Shown here in pieces: positions 26,284 through 36,736 of a stretch of DNA of 64,000 nucleotides (positions are counted from its first letter, which is position 1; each line of letters begins with the position of its first letter). The stretch spans positions 485,012 to 549,011 of the forward strand of contig GG745328.1 of assembly GCA_000151295.1 (NCBI GenBank), given 5' to 3'. The notes below the pieces were generated by a model, which did no database searches, had not been told where the DNA came from, and was given only the letters and a program-made list of their open reading frames with translations. Source of the DNA: Allomyces macrogynus ATCC 38327 (lineage: Eukaryota > Blastocladiomycota > Blastocladiomycetes > Blastocladiales > Blastocladiaceae). The translations under genes and the position numbers were made by a program.

Positions 26284-29256
26284 TCATACTGCCGCCATAC
26301 CCGCCGTCGCCGCTGCCGTTACCGATGACCCCACGGGCCGGTCGGTATGCCCACCGTAACCAGGCAGCTTGGGCAACGCCGGCGACCCAGCACTGCCACC
26401 ACTTCGTGCTGCCGCTGCAGCTGTGGCCCCTGCCGGGTTCGCGCCGACCGTCGAGTGCACGTGCGGGTGCGCGTGGCCGCCGCCGCCCCCGCCGCCGCGC
26501 ATCCGGCTCTGGTGAATGGCCTTCTTGGCGAGCAAGTACTTTTTCTTGACGTCCTGCACCTGGCGTGAGAGCGCCTGGATATCGGCCTTGAACTCGATCG
26601 CCTGCGCCTGGTGCATGTTAAGTTCCGACGCCATGGCCTTGAGCTCGCGCGTCTTGTCCTTGACGAGGTTCTTGAGCACCTCCACCTGCTGGACAATCTC
26701 CGGTCCCGGCACACGACTGAGCATGGCCTTGAGGTCGAGGTAGAGTTTCTCTTTAGCCTGCAGCAGCAACTCCTTCTCGACGACCTGCTCGGTCTTGGCA
26801 ATCAATCGTTTCTGCAGTGTCTGCACTTTTTGCACGAGCTCGTAGGTCGACGGGTCGGACCCGGCCAGCTTGCGCCACCGGTGAATGTTCATCGGGTTCT
26901 CGAGTTCCTCTTCGAGCACCTTGACGCGCGTGCGCTCGCTGAGCAGTTCCTTTTGCAGCCGGTAAATCTCGTTGCGCAGCGTCTCGACGTTGGTCGTCTC
27001 GTGCTGCAAGATGGTCTTCTCGCGCCGCAGCTTCTTGACCTCGAGCTTGAGCACGCGAATGTCCTCGAGCCGCTCGCGATACTGGATTTCGCCCTTGTTC
27101 AGCGTCGACTGCTGGATCTTGATCTTCTCGTAGAGCAGCGCGAGCTCGTCGTTGCGCCGGATCAGTTGCGTGCCGAGAATGTCCTAGTGTAGGCAAGGGG
27201 GGGCACCGAGTCGGCGTTTCAGGCAGCAAGATTGAGTGCGGGCGAGTGAGCGTTGAGGTAGAAAGAGAACACAGCATACGCGCTCCTGGATCACGGCTTC
27301 GTACTCCTTCTTTTGCCGCAGCCGCTCCGAGTCAGCCTCGGCAATAATGTGCCGCAACTTGTTCTCCTCGGCCTGCTGGTTCTGAATAAACTGGTGCGCG
27401 GCGTCGAGCTGCTGCCTGAGCTTTTGCAGTTCCTGTTTGGCCCCTTCCTTTTCCTTTTCGACCTTGAGGTGCTCAAAGTGCTCCTTGAGCAGCGCCGACT
27501 CCTTGGCGGAAATCTCCTCCTTGTACTGCTCGATCTGGTGCGTCATGATCTTGAGCTTGCGGCGCATTTCCGTAATCTCGTCCTGCGACTCGATCAGGTT
27601 CTTCGAGTACAAGTTGCGGTCCGACCGGACCTGTTCGTAGAGCGCCTGCTGCTGCTTGAGCTTGTACTCGGCCTCGGCAATCTTCTTCTTGTAGTCGAAG
27701 ATTTGGTTCTCCTTGATGATCACCTCCTCCTCAGCGGCCTGCTTGCCCTGCTGAATCTGCGCGGCCTCGTTCACGTACCGGTCGCGCTCCTTTTCGAGCG
27801 CCAAAATCAGCTTACGCTGCTTGGCTGCCTCTTCCTTGTACCCGCCAATCTCCTGCTCGAGGTTCTGCTTGGTCTGTTCGTGCAGCTTGACGAGATTCGC
27901 CTGCTTTTGCGTCGCCGACGTGGCCTTGAGGTAGTTTTTCGACAAAATGTCGCGCTCACGAATCAGGTCGTCAATTTGCTTGCGGTCCGTCTCAGCCTGC
28001 TTCTTGTGGCTCTCCACCTGCCGCTCGAGCGAGTAGACGAGCGACTTGAGCGCGTCGCGATCCTGCTCGGCGGCCGCCTTCATCTCATCCACCTGCTTAA
28101 GTTTACGCTGCAGCATTTCGCGCATCTTGGCGACCGACTTGAAATCCGTCTGGATGCGGTCGACGTCGTCGTCGGCCAACTTCACCTCTTGCGCGAGTTT
28201 CTGGTTCTCGGCGACGAGCTGGTTCGCCGTATACAGGTGATGGTCGACTTCTTCCTCGAGTTTCAACTTCATTGCGTGCAGCAAATCCGACTCGGCCATT
28301 ATCTTATCGCGCGCGTCCTTGGCGTCCTTGAGCACCGACTCGAGTTTACGCACCTCGTCCTGCGCGCGCGCCAATTGCTCCGCCGTGCGTTTCGACTCGG
28401 TTGCCTTCGCGTCGGCCACAGCGCGCGCATCCCTGACATCCCGCTCCAACCGGTCCCGCGCGGCCGCGTCCGTCTCGGCCTCTTCCTGCCTCAACGCCAC
28501 CAACTCCTTGAGCGACGCGATTTCCGCCAAAAGCGTCGCGCGATCGCGCGCATTCGCCGCGTCCTTTTCCGCCAATTCCGCCGCGTCCCCCTGGACCGCC
28601 GCGAGCCGCGCGCGTTCCGAGTCCAGCACGCGCGCCAATTCGTCGCGCTGTTGCAGGACTTCGAGCACGTTGGTGTTTTCCGAGACGAGCGCGCGCTGCG
28701 CGGGGGAACGCGCCTGCGTGGCCGTCGCGAGCTTGGCTTGCAGGTCGGCAACGAGGTCCTTGTTCGCCGAGTCCCGGTCGTTGGCGGCTTCGAGCAGGGC
28801 CCAGGCCTTCTTGAGTTCTTTTTGCAGGCCCATGATTTGCCGGTCTTGCGAGGAGGTCGACGACGAGGAGGACGGCGGGCGGACGGTCGTGGTGGCGCCG
28901 GACGGGGTCGACGTGGAAATGGACGGAATCGACGGCGCGTAAGCGGACACCGTGGTGGTGGGCGGTGCTGCCGAAATGGACGCGTGTCGCGACCGCGACG
29001 GCGGGGTCGTTGCTACGGACGCACGCCGTGCCGGAGCGGCGGGAGCCACGGGGACGGGGACTTGCGCGACGGGCGGCGTGTCATCGGAGTCGGTGGAGTC
29101 GAGACTGGCGTCGCCGGACGTGTCGCCGCTGGACGCAGCGTGGGGCGGCGAAGCGTCAGGCAATGGAGGTGGAGCCGACTCGGCGACGGCCGCGGGCGGT
29201 TCGGATGACGCTGGGGCCGGGGCTGTTGGCGGTGCTGGGTCGGTCGAGTCGTCCAT
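26284..29256 (-). CDS. CFAP58 (CCDC147) flagellar coiled-coil protein
   Basis: Cilia- and flagella-associated protein 58, an axonemal or peri-axonemal coiled-coil protein required for motile flagella (family). Two exons, 29256-27280 and 27183-26284, with a 96-bp GTATGC...TAG intron, encode 958 residues; the human protein has 872. The first ~120 residues are a Pro/Ser/Ala-rich extension. Nearly all the rest is heptad coiled coil. The family-specific segment NPMNIHRWRKLAGSDPSTYE lies near residue 757, followed by VQTLQKRLIAKTEQVVEKEL, PGPEIVQQVEVL and ELNMHQAQAIEFK. The tail after residue ~880 is Gly/His/Ala-rich. Implies flagellated zoospores or gametes. The opposite strand carries a 631-codon antisense frame that is only a shadow. 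Confidence 0.93.
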
Positions 29257-29790
29257 GGTGACGGCAGGGGTCGGCTTGCTGGGTTGGTTGGTCGGATCGG
29301 GCGGCGGGCCGCCGTCTAGTCTAGACCGGTACGTGATTGGGTATGGGTGCGGCCAGATTGCATTGCGGCCAGTTGGACTGGCCAGACGTGTGGGTGCGGG
29401 TGTGGGTGTAGGTGCAGATCGGTGTTGTCAACGACGGCTCCGGGCGAAAGCACATTTGTCGAGAAAGTGGAAGCGTCTCGCGCTGTCCCGCTGTCATCAA
29501 CGTGAGAGTCTCGTGCATTTGAGTCAAAGCTGCGCAACCACCCCTTGCTTGTGTGTTGTCGGTTTTCGTGCTGTCGTCAAGCGCGCCGGATCTCGTCGGA
29601 TCCGCAACAACGACTGTTCTCGCTCGCATGTTTTTCCAGACAAGCATCTGCGATCCTGAATGAATCCCCGCTGAACTGCTGGATTGCACGAGCGCGGCAC
29701 CTCACGACCCAACCGCGCCCCGCTGTTCCACGCGACAAAAAAGTACCTATTCATAATCTCCCCCTTCCCTCTCTTCCCGTCCACCCGCCG
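29257..29790. other. Promoter region of CFAP58
   Basis: Upstream of CFAP58 and downstream of the BAR-SH3 gene. Short GGGTGTGGGTGTAGGTG repeats near 29397-29413. No TATA box or gene recognised. Confidence 0.45.
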
Positions 29791-31909
29791 CTAGTGCGCA
29801 TGGAAGCAATTCTGGCACTTGCCGCGCTTAAACACATTCTCCACGTACTCGTCGCATCCGCACGTCGTGCACGGCCCCGGCTTTCCCCCTCCTGCACTCG
29901 CCGCCGCGACCGCACTCAGTCCATGTGACCACGACGCCGACACCGGCATCCCACTTGACGGCTTCGCCGTCGACGGCGAACTCTGCGCGCTCGCGCGCCG
30001 CACGTGCCCCAGCGCCGCGGCCGCGGCCTGCGGGTGTGCGGCCGCCACGTGTGCGGCCGTCTGCGCCGCGTGCAGCGCCTGTTGCGGGTGCGCGGCAGCG
30101 TAGGACATGGCTGCGCCCGCGAGAGACGAGGTGGAGAGCGGGCGGGTCGTGCCGCCGGCGGAGGCGGCGGCGCGGAGGTTTGAGGCGGTGGTCGGGGCGA
30201 AGGGCGGGGTGCGTGACGAGCCGGTCGAGTGTTGCGCGACGGTCGAGGGGGCGCGGGGGCCCGTGGAGTGCGTCGGGACGGCGGAGATGGCAGTGGGGAG
30301 AGTGGTAGGGATCCGTGGCCCGGTGCCGTGCATTGCGACGGCGGCGGAAGGAGGGGCGGGAGCGGGGTTGTCGGTGATGGGTTCGGTGTAGTTGGCGGGG
30401 AACATGCCGCGTGCGCCGTCTACAGAGCAAGAACAGGTCAGTTTCGATTAACTCGCCCAGGGGAGAGAAGCGGGAAATGGAACGTACTACACTCGCCGAT
30501 CCACCACCCGGAATCAATCTCATCCAGGACCGCTACGACCTGGCCACGACGCAGCGTCAACTCCTGGTCGCTCTCGCCATCAAAGTCGAACGTGACGCGC
30601 ACGAGCCGGCGGCCGTCGGCGGCAGCACCACCTCTCGCCGGCAACGACGGCGGCGGCACGGCCGTGACCGCAATCGGCTCCGGTTCCGGCTCGTGCACCG
30701 GTTTCGGTACCACCGTGTCCTCTGCAAGCTCCACGACCGGCTCCGGCTCCCGTTCCGGCTCAACATGTTCCGTTGGCGGCGCCGCCGACCCCCTGCGCGC
30801 CGGCGGCGGTGGCGGGGCCCCAATCCGGCCAATCGACGCGACCGAGTTTTGTCGGGAATGGTGTTGCCGCGCGGCCGCGGGCGACGGGGGCGGGATCCGT
30901 GGTGGAGTCGACGTGCGTGCGAGCGACGCCGCGCTCGTGTGCGTGGACCGCGGCGGCGGTGGGGCCATCCCGGCGAGATTGGCCTGCAGGGCCGTGAGCA
31001 TGTCGGTGCATTTGGTGAAGTACTCGACTTGCGCGGAGACGAGTTCGTGAATGGATGACCGGCCGCGGTCCTGGACGATCGTGAGGGAAAGATGGTCATT
31101 TGCGGGGGAAAAAGGCGAACCAGCAAACCGGTTTGCGAACGGACCTCGAAATCGAGCAAATAGGCCATTTTGCCCTCGAGGTCGTGCAACGTCTCCTCGT
31201 ACTTGTACTGCGCGGCGCGCACTTCCTCTTCGAGCTCGGGTTTCTCCTTTTTGGCCTTTTGCATCTTGTTGAGCTTGGCGTCGTAGTCGAGTCGCCGCGA
31301 CTCGAGCTTGCGGCGGAGTTCCTGAAGGACACCAGGTCAGTGACCGATCACTCGCAGCGAGGACGGTCGAACACGAATGACCGCGCGCGTACCGAGTACT
31401 TCTTGGACTCGCCGACGTATTCCTCGAGAATCGACAGGTAGTTGGTGTGCATGCGGTTGACCTAGTCCAAACGAACACGTCCTTTAGCTCACATTCGTGC
31501 ACCAGATCGCTCCCTCCACCAGAACCAAACTACGTACAAACGCGTTCTGCCACGCGCCCACCTTATCCAACGCCTCTCCCGTAACGACCAAATCGTGGCC
31601 AAACATTGACTCGTCACCGAGCATCGTGCCCAAGTGCAGCATCGATGCGCCGAGCGCAGCCAATGGAATCTGTTTGGCCTCGGCGCCAGCCACGGCCGAG
31701 GCCGTGGCCACGATCCCGCCAATGGCTTTGGGCTCGTGCGTGGCCACATATTGTTCGGCAATCATGGCCATCTTTTCCATGACTTCGCGGCGCGTCTCGG
31801 TGCGTTTTTCGAGATCGCGGAATTCCTGCGTAAAGTCGGTCTTGCTGACGGATCCGAGCTTCTCGTTGGTCCATTGCTTGAGCTTGCCGAGGTTCTTGGC
31901 GAGACTCAT
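29791..31909 (-). CDS. BAR-SH3 protein with a C-terminal Cys/His motif
   Basis: Membrane-curvature adaptor of the endophilin/amphiphysin type, expected in endocytosis with actin (family). Five exons: 31909-31538, 31461-31393, 31321-31145, 31070-30488 and 30419-29791, encoding 609 residues. Residues 1 to ~250 are the BAR domain: NLGKLKQWTNEKLG, EFRDLEKRTETRREVMEKM, then GAWQNAFVNRMHTNYLSIL and ELRRKLESRRLDYDAKLNK restored by splicing. A Pro-rich linker follows. The SH3 domain (about 385-440) reads VRVTFDFDGESDQELTLRRG, then GWWIGECNGARGMFPANY across intron 4. The tail is Ala/Ser/Thr-rich and ends in C-x2-C-x-C-x12-C-x2-C-x-H-x-H, an unusual metal-binding-like end for this family. All four donors are GTNCGT or GTACGC. 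Confidence 0.88.
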
Positions 31910-32408
31910 TTTGTTGGCGGAGTTGGGGGGGGCGCGGTTGTTTCGATGGATGGATGGGTTGGTTACTGGGTGGTTCTTGAACGGATCGGGAGCGTGGTGC
32001 GCGTGGATCGCGCGGGCTTCAAGTCGCGCGGGTGTGTTGGGGACTGGTGCGCGTGTCGGAAGAGAGCGTGCACGTTGTCGTGCTTGTCGGCCGCAGCGAG
32101 ATCGCGGGAGGAGCGGACGGTGAGGTTCAAAGTGGTTGCACGTCGTCGGAGTGGGCCAGGCCGTTGACTTTGTTCTGAGCCGCTCACGTGCACCTGCAGC
32201 GAGACGCGCCGAGCGCGCGACTTGGCAAAGTCCGCTCGCCGTCTCTCTTCTCCAATCTTCTCCAAAACGTCAAGCCTGGGCCGTTTCCAGCCAGGAAAGC
32301 GCGTCATTGACGCCTTGGATTGCCATTATACACAACTTTGCCCAGCGGCCACGGCCCGCTGTGGCCGTTCGCGTGGTGCCGCTCTTGCCCACGCTCGCCT
32401 CTATGCCC
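31910..32408. other. Upstream region of the BAR-SH3 gene
   Basis: No element recognised beyond GC-rich promoter-like sequence. Confidence 0.4.
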
Positions 32409-32940
32409 TCACACGACCCGCTCAAGCTCCATCACCTCGTGCTTCCCAACCCGCGCCTGCCCCTCCCTCCCCACCCCGTCCCACCCCACGCGTTCCTCGA
32501 CCCGCACGCGCCCCTCGGCCGCGTCGCCCACAACCTCCCACACGCGCACATCGCCGTTGCTCATTTCCAAAACCAGCGACGCCGGCGGCTTGATCGCGTC
32601 CCAGACTCCCGCAACTTCCCACTTGTGCGGGTCGCGTGTGCGCGACACGGTGAATTGCTGTTCTGGGTACAAGTGCAGGTACCATGTGGCCGTCTCGCAG
32701 AGCGTGGAGGCGGGGAGGAGCGGCGGGCAGGAGGAGGGCGGATGGTGGATGCGGAATGTGCCGGGATGCGGGAATGGTGGTGGGACAGGTGGATGCGTGA
32801 CTGTGGAGGAGAGCGGCGGGTGAGCTGAGATTCGACCAACGGGGAAGAAAGGGTGAGAACGGACCGGCGGTGGTCGCGACCATGATCGTGAAGAGCGCGG
32901 AGAGGAGCGTCCACAGGAGGAACGTGAGGGTCGCGTGCAT
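32409..32940 (-). CDS. Putative secreted or membrane-anchored protein
   Basis: Begins MHATLTFLLWTLLSALFTIM, a strong signal peptide or anchor. Joining exon 32940-32865 to 32824-32409 gives 163 residues. The removed segment is only 40 bp (GTCCGT...CAG), short for an intron, so the model is tentative. The mature part is Pro-rich, then a compact region TATWYLHLYPEQQFTVSRTR, KWEVAGVWDAIKPPASLVLE and NGDVRVWEVVGD suggests a small beta-rich fold. I do not recognise it. Divergent from the thiouridylase gene. Confidence 0.4.
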
Positions 32941-33270
32941 TGCGGGGTTCCTTGGTGTGGCACTGGCGGCTCGACAATTGTTGAAGGTATTGATCGGATA
33001 TGTCGTTGGAGAGTGGCCGGAATTGCTCGACCCGGGTCCGTTGGGGCGAGCACAGGAGGGTCGAATTGATGCTCTCCACCGTGCAACGACTCGGTGTCCG
33101 GTGTCGGTGGTTTGAGAATGGGTTCGTGGTCGACGTTTCAGCAGAGACGCAACAGCCGACAAAGCGAAGAGCGAAAGTGTTGCCAGCGTGTTCGCGGCGT
33201 GTGGCAGTTAGCATCGTACTCTTACGTCAATTTCGAGTCCTCCTCTCTTCCTTCTCTTCTGTCCTCGACC
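32941..33270. other. Divergent promoter region
   Basis: Separates the putative secreted protein (minus) from the tRNA thiouridylase (plus). CT-rich just before the plus-strand ATG. No motif recognised. Confidence 0.4.
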
Positions 33271-35200
33271 ATGATGGCGAGCACGATCCGTTCCTCACGA
33301 CCAACCATGTTGCAATCCATACTCCGGCCCTGGATCCAACGATGCACCTACTTTGCGCCCACGTGCACCGTCGCCATCCGTGCTCTCGTGCAATCCCGGC
33401 GCACTCTGACCACAACCACATCAACACTCGCTGCCCTCAACCTGACCCCCCTCGAACTCCCCACCCGCCCCACCACAATCGCCATGGCTATGTCCGGCGG
33501 CGTCGACTCCGCCGTTGCCGCTTCCCTCCTCCTTTCCGCCGGCCACCGGGTCACTGGCATCTACATGCGCAACTGGGACTCGACCGACGAAACCGGCATC
33601 TGCACGTCCGACGCCGACTGGGCCGACGTCCAAGCCGCATGCCGGTTTCTCGGCATCCGCAGCGTGCGGGTGGATTTCGTGAAAGAGTACTGGGGTCAAG
33701 TCTTTGAGACGGCATTGGGCGAGTTTGAGCGGGGCAGGACACCGAAACCGGACGTCTGGTGTAATCGAGAGATTAAGTTTGTTGCGCTCGCGCGGCGGGT
33801 GTTGGTGGAGGGGGTCCCGGGAGAGGGGAGGTTCGAGTATCTCGCGACGGGTACGTTGCGGAACCTTTCGCCGCTGGTGCTTGAAGAAGTTGTGTCTGAC
33901 GGTTGCGTGGTTCAAGGGTAGGCCACTACGCGCGCCGCGTGCCCATGTTCTCCTTGACCGACTCCGAGCCGCCACGATTCCAAGTCGCGCGCGGTCTTGA
34001 CTCGGGTAAAGACCAGAGCTACTTCCTCTCGGCCATCGACGGCGCCGTCCTCCCGCGCGTGCTGTTCCCGCTCGGCAACGCGACCAAGCGCGACGTCAAG
34101 AACCTCGCGGGCGCGATTGGGCTCGCGAAGTGGGCCGACAAGAAGGAATCCATGGGGATCTGCTTTATCGGCAAGCTCAAGCGGTTCGATGACTTTCTCG
34201 GTCCGTCCGACTTGCTCTCTCCACCCGGTTTCGCGCACCGAGCTAATGCGAACATAATGGTGGTGTGTGTGTGTGTGTGTGTGTAGACGGCTACATCGAG
34301 CCACAACCCGGCCACTTCATTCTCGAAGTTGGTACCGTCTTGGGCGCGCACGACGGGTTGGCCAAGTACACAATTGGGCAAGCCGCAAAGATTCATTCAC
34401 AAAAGGACCGGTACTTTGTCGCGCACAAGGACGCCAAGACGGGCAATGTCCTGGTCGTCCCCGGACGCGACCATCCGCGGTTGTTTGCGCGCGCGTTGCG
34501 TGCGTCGTGGGTGCGGTGGATTCACCCGGAGAACGAAGCGCGCGCGTTGGATAGTGGAACGGCGGGGTTGATGGCGCAGATTCGGTACCGCCAGGAGCCG
34601 GTGCCGTGTCAGGTGGAGAAGCGGTACGTTGTGATATCGTGTCGGTGGCGAGCGTGTAGTGGAGATTGACGGATGTGGGGTTTGGACGAATGTAGGTCGG
34701 ACAGCACGTATACGGTGCACCTCGCGCATGCGGTTCGCGCGGTCACGCCAGGTCAGGTCGTGGCCGTGTACGATGGCGATGTGTGTCTTGGGTGTGGGGT
34801 GCAAATGGAGAGTGATGGGATGGAGGAGGGCGAGGAAGTCGGAAGCGGCAGGTCCGACTTGAGAGTTTGTTGGAGCGCTGGTCATTTCGTGTCACGCTTG
34901 CTCCCGCTTCGTCGTCGTGATGGAGCACCAGGGGGTTTGATCTGTCTTGTGCGAGGCTGTACCAGGCGAGCTGTGAGGTCCTGTCGTGGTTGCAAGACCA
35001 GAGCCCATGGCGCAGTGGTAAAGGGAAAAACGAGTTTCATTTCATTTCGCAGCAATAGCACTGGAGACAATCAACACTGGGGCCCGGCAGCGACCGCGAG
35101 AGCGAAATCCACAATGTACAGACAGGATCGCGCCGGGAAATCAAGAGAGAGAGAAAGAGCGTCTTGGTCAAATGAAACGAGGCACCTGCGGCGGCAGTGA
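33271..35200 (+). CDS. Mitochondrial tRNA-specific 2-thiouridylase (MnmA/TRMU type)
   Basis: Thiolates the wobble uridine of mitochondrial tRNAs (family). Exons 33271-33850, 33922-34200, 34287-34623 and 34696-35200. The N-terminal ~65 residues are Arg/Ser/Thr-rich, like a mitochondrial presequence. Motifs in order: PP-loop SGGVDSAVA (75-83), YMRNWD, PDVWCNREIKF with the catalytic Cys, LATGHYARRV across intron 1, SGKDQSYFLS, MGICFIG with the second catalytic Cys, DGYIEPQPGHF, YTIGQAAKI and PGQVVAVYDGDVCLGCG. The family normally ends just after this last motif (human 421 residues). Here the frame stays open to 35200 with sequence that looks non-coding, so the true C-terminus is probably nearer 34850, perhaps via another intron. 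Intron 2 ends in a TG microsatellite. Confidence 0.9.
34264..34284 (+). repeat. TG microsatellite forming an intron 3' end
   Basis: About ten TG units run directly into the TAG acceptor of TRMU intron 2 (exon restarts at 34287). There is no pyrimidine tract between repeat and acceptor. Confidence 0.85.
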
Positions 35201-35470
35201 GGTGGGGAAAAGAGAACGGGTCGACGCACACAGATGGTCGGGGTCCGGCCAAGGATCGAGGTCGCCAGCCGCAGGTACTCAGCACAAAACGGGAATGACA
35301 CGGGGAAAATGGTTGCGAAAGGGGGGCGGAGGGCGAGGGAGAGAGAGCGGGATCCAGGAGAGCGGAGGGACCGAGAATGGTATGCAAAGCGGGAGAGCGG
35401 AGAGGGTGGGTGCACAATATCGACGAGAAAGCGAATTCAGATCCAAAAAGAAGAAAAATAACCAAGGCAA

Positions 35471-36736
35471 TTACTGCGGGAGCCGGAACTGCACGCCGGC
35501 GTCGCCGTACTCGTTGCTGTCGTCGTACTCGTCTTCGTCGTCGTCCTCGTCGTCTTCCTCGTCATCGCCGCCGCGGTGCATCGGCGCGGGCCACGCAAAC
35601 TCGGTCACGGCCGGGAGCATCGGCGGCATGACCGGCGCGGTCGTGGGCGCATTCGTGGCGGCGAGCGCGCGCATCAAGTCCTCAAACCGACTGACGCAGC
35701 TGCGCGTTTTGCTGCTGCGCGGCCACCGCGCGTGCCGCTCAGCGAGCGCCTCGGCCTGCAGCGCCGCGACCTGGTCCTCGAGGTGCGACAGGTACTCCTT
35801 GCGCCGCTGCCGGAAGTTGCGCGCCGAGATCTTGTTGCGCAGCTGACGGCGCTCCTTGGCCGAGAGCGTGGCCGGCACGGGCGTCGGGGCCGACGGGAAC
35901 GACGACGCGGGCGCCGAGGCGGGCTTGGCGGCGGTCGCAGGCGACGCGGTCTTGGCCGAGACGGGGATCGCAGGCTTGGGGGTCGGCGTCGACGCGGCGG
36001 GCGAGCCCGTGGCCTTGCGCTTGCGCGCGGGCGGCGCCGGCGCGAGCGTGAACGACCCGGCGGCCGGCAGGGCGACCGCCGTGGTCGCGTCGTCGGTCAC
36101 GGCGCGCTTGCGCTTGTGACTGGCCGCGGCGGCGTGCTGCTGCTGGTGGTGCGGGGCCTGCGCGGTGATGGGCGTCGAGGGCGGCGACGCGAACGCGGCC
36201 ACGTGATGCATGTCGAGCGCGTGCGGGTCGAGCGCCAAAGTTGCACTCGACGCCGTTGCGGGGCTGGTCAGTGTGCTGAGACTGCTGCTGCTGCCCATGT
36301 TCGCAGGCATGACCAGCGACTGCTGCGGCGGCAATTCGGGCACGGCAAACCGCGCCGTGTCGGCGTGCGGGCTCGGCGGGAGCCAGTCAGCGGCCGAGAC
36401 GAGCGCCGGCAGGTCGTCGGGCACCGTGCGCGTGAGCGCGGCCGTATCGGCAGCCGTTGTCGGCGGGGTCATGGCCGCGAGCAGCGACGAAGTCGTTGCC
36501 TGCAACCACCACGGCGCGGACGGGTCGGCAAGGAGCGTCGCCGACAGGGGAGCGGGGTCCTCGGCAGCGGGCGCGCACGGGAACGGCGGGAGATCGGTGT
36601 CGTGCGAGGGGACCGTGAAGAACGGGGCCATCGACATGGGCGCGGGCGAGGGCGCGCGCGAGACCCAGGCCGAGGCCGGGACCGACGACGCGCACAGGCC
36701 GTCGAGATCAAAGAACTGGTGGAAGGCCGAGTCCAT
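35471..36736 (-). CDS. bZIP transcription factor
   Basis: Single exon, 421 residues. A long Ala/Pro/Ser-rich region includes lysine/arginine clusters (SHKRKR, ARKRKA) that could be nuclear signals. Then comes the basic region KERRQLRNKISARNFRQRRKEY near residues 305-326, with the N-x7-R core of bZIP proteins of the fungal Atf21/Zip type, and the zipper start LSHLEDQVAALQAEALAERHA. After that the frame reads WPRSSKTRSCVSR, which breaks the heptads, whereas the neighbouring frame continues AVAAQQQNAQLRQSV with leucine in register. The original frame resumes at FEDLMRAL. Two compensating indels, real or assembly errors, are inferred near 35730 and 35686. The C-terminus is strongly acidic. A TATA box lies ~180 bp upstream. 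Confidence 0.88.
   Translation of the reverse strand: MDSAFHQFFDLDGLCASSVPASAWVSRAPSPAPMSMAPFFTVPSHDTDLPPFPCAPAAEDPAPLSATLLADPSAPWWLQATTSSLLAAMTPPTTAADTAALTRTVPDDLPALVSAADWLPPSPHADTARFAVPELPPQQSLVMPANMGSSSSLSTLTSPATASSATLALDPHALDMHHVAAFASPPSTPITAQAPHHQQQHAAAASHKRKRAVTDDATTAVALPAAGSFTLAPAPPARKRKATGSPAASTPTPKPAIPVSAKTASPATAAKPASAPASSFPSAPTPVPATLSAKERRQLRNKISARNFRQRRKEYLSHLEDQVAALQAEALAERHARWPRSSKTRSCVSRFEDLMRALAATNAPTTAPVMPPMLPAVTEFAWPAPMHRGGDDEEDDEDDDEDEYDDSNEYGDAGVQFRLPQ

Noticed and set aside
27313..29208. 631-codon open frame on the plus strand
   Set aside because: Exact antisense of the CFAP58 coiled coil. GC-rich codons leave the opposite strand open and the product has no domain.
34990..35040. 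tRNA-like A-box sequence (TGGCGCAGTGGTAAAG)
   Set aside because: No matching B box, anticodon arm or acceptor stem could be folded around it.
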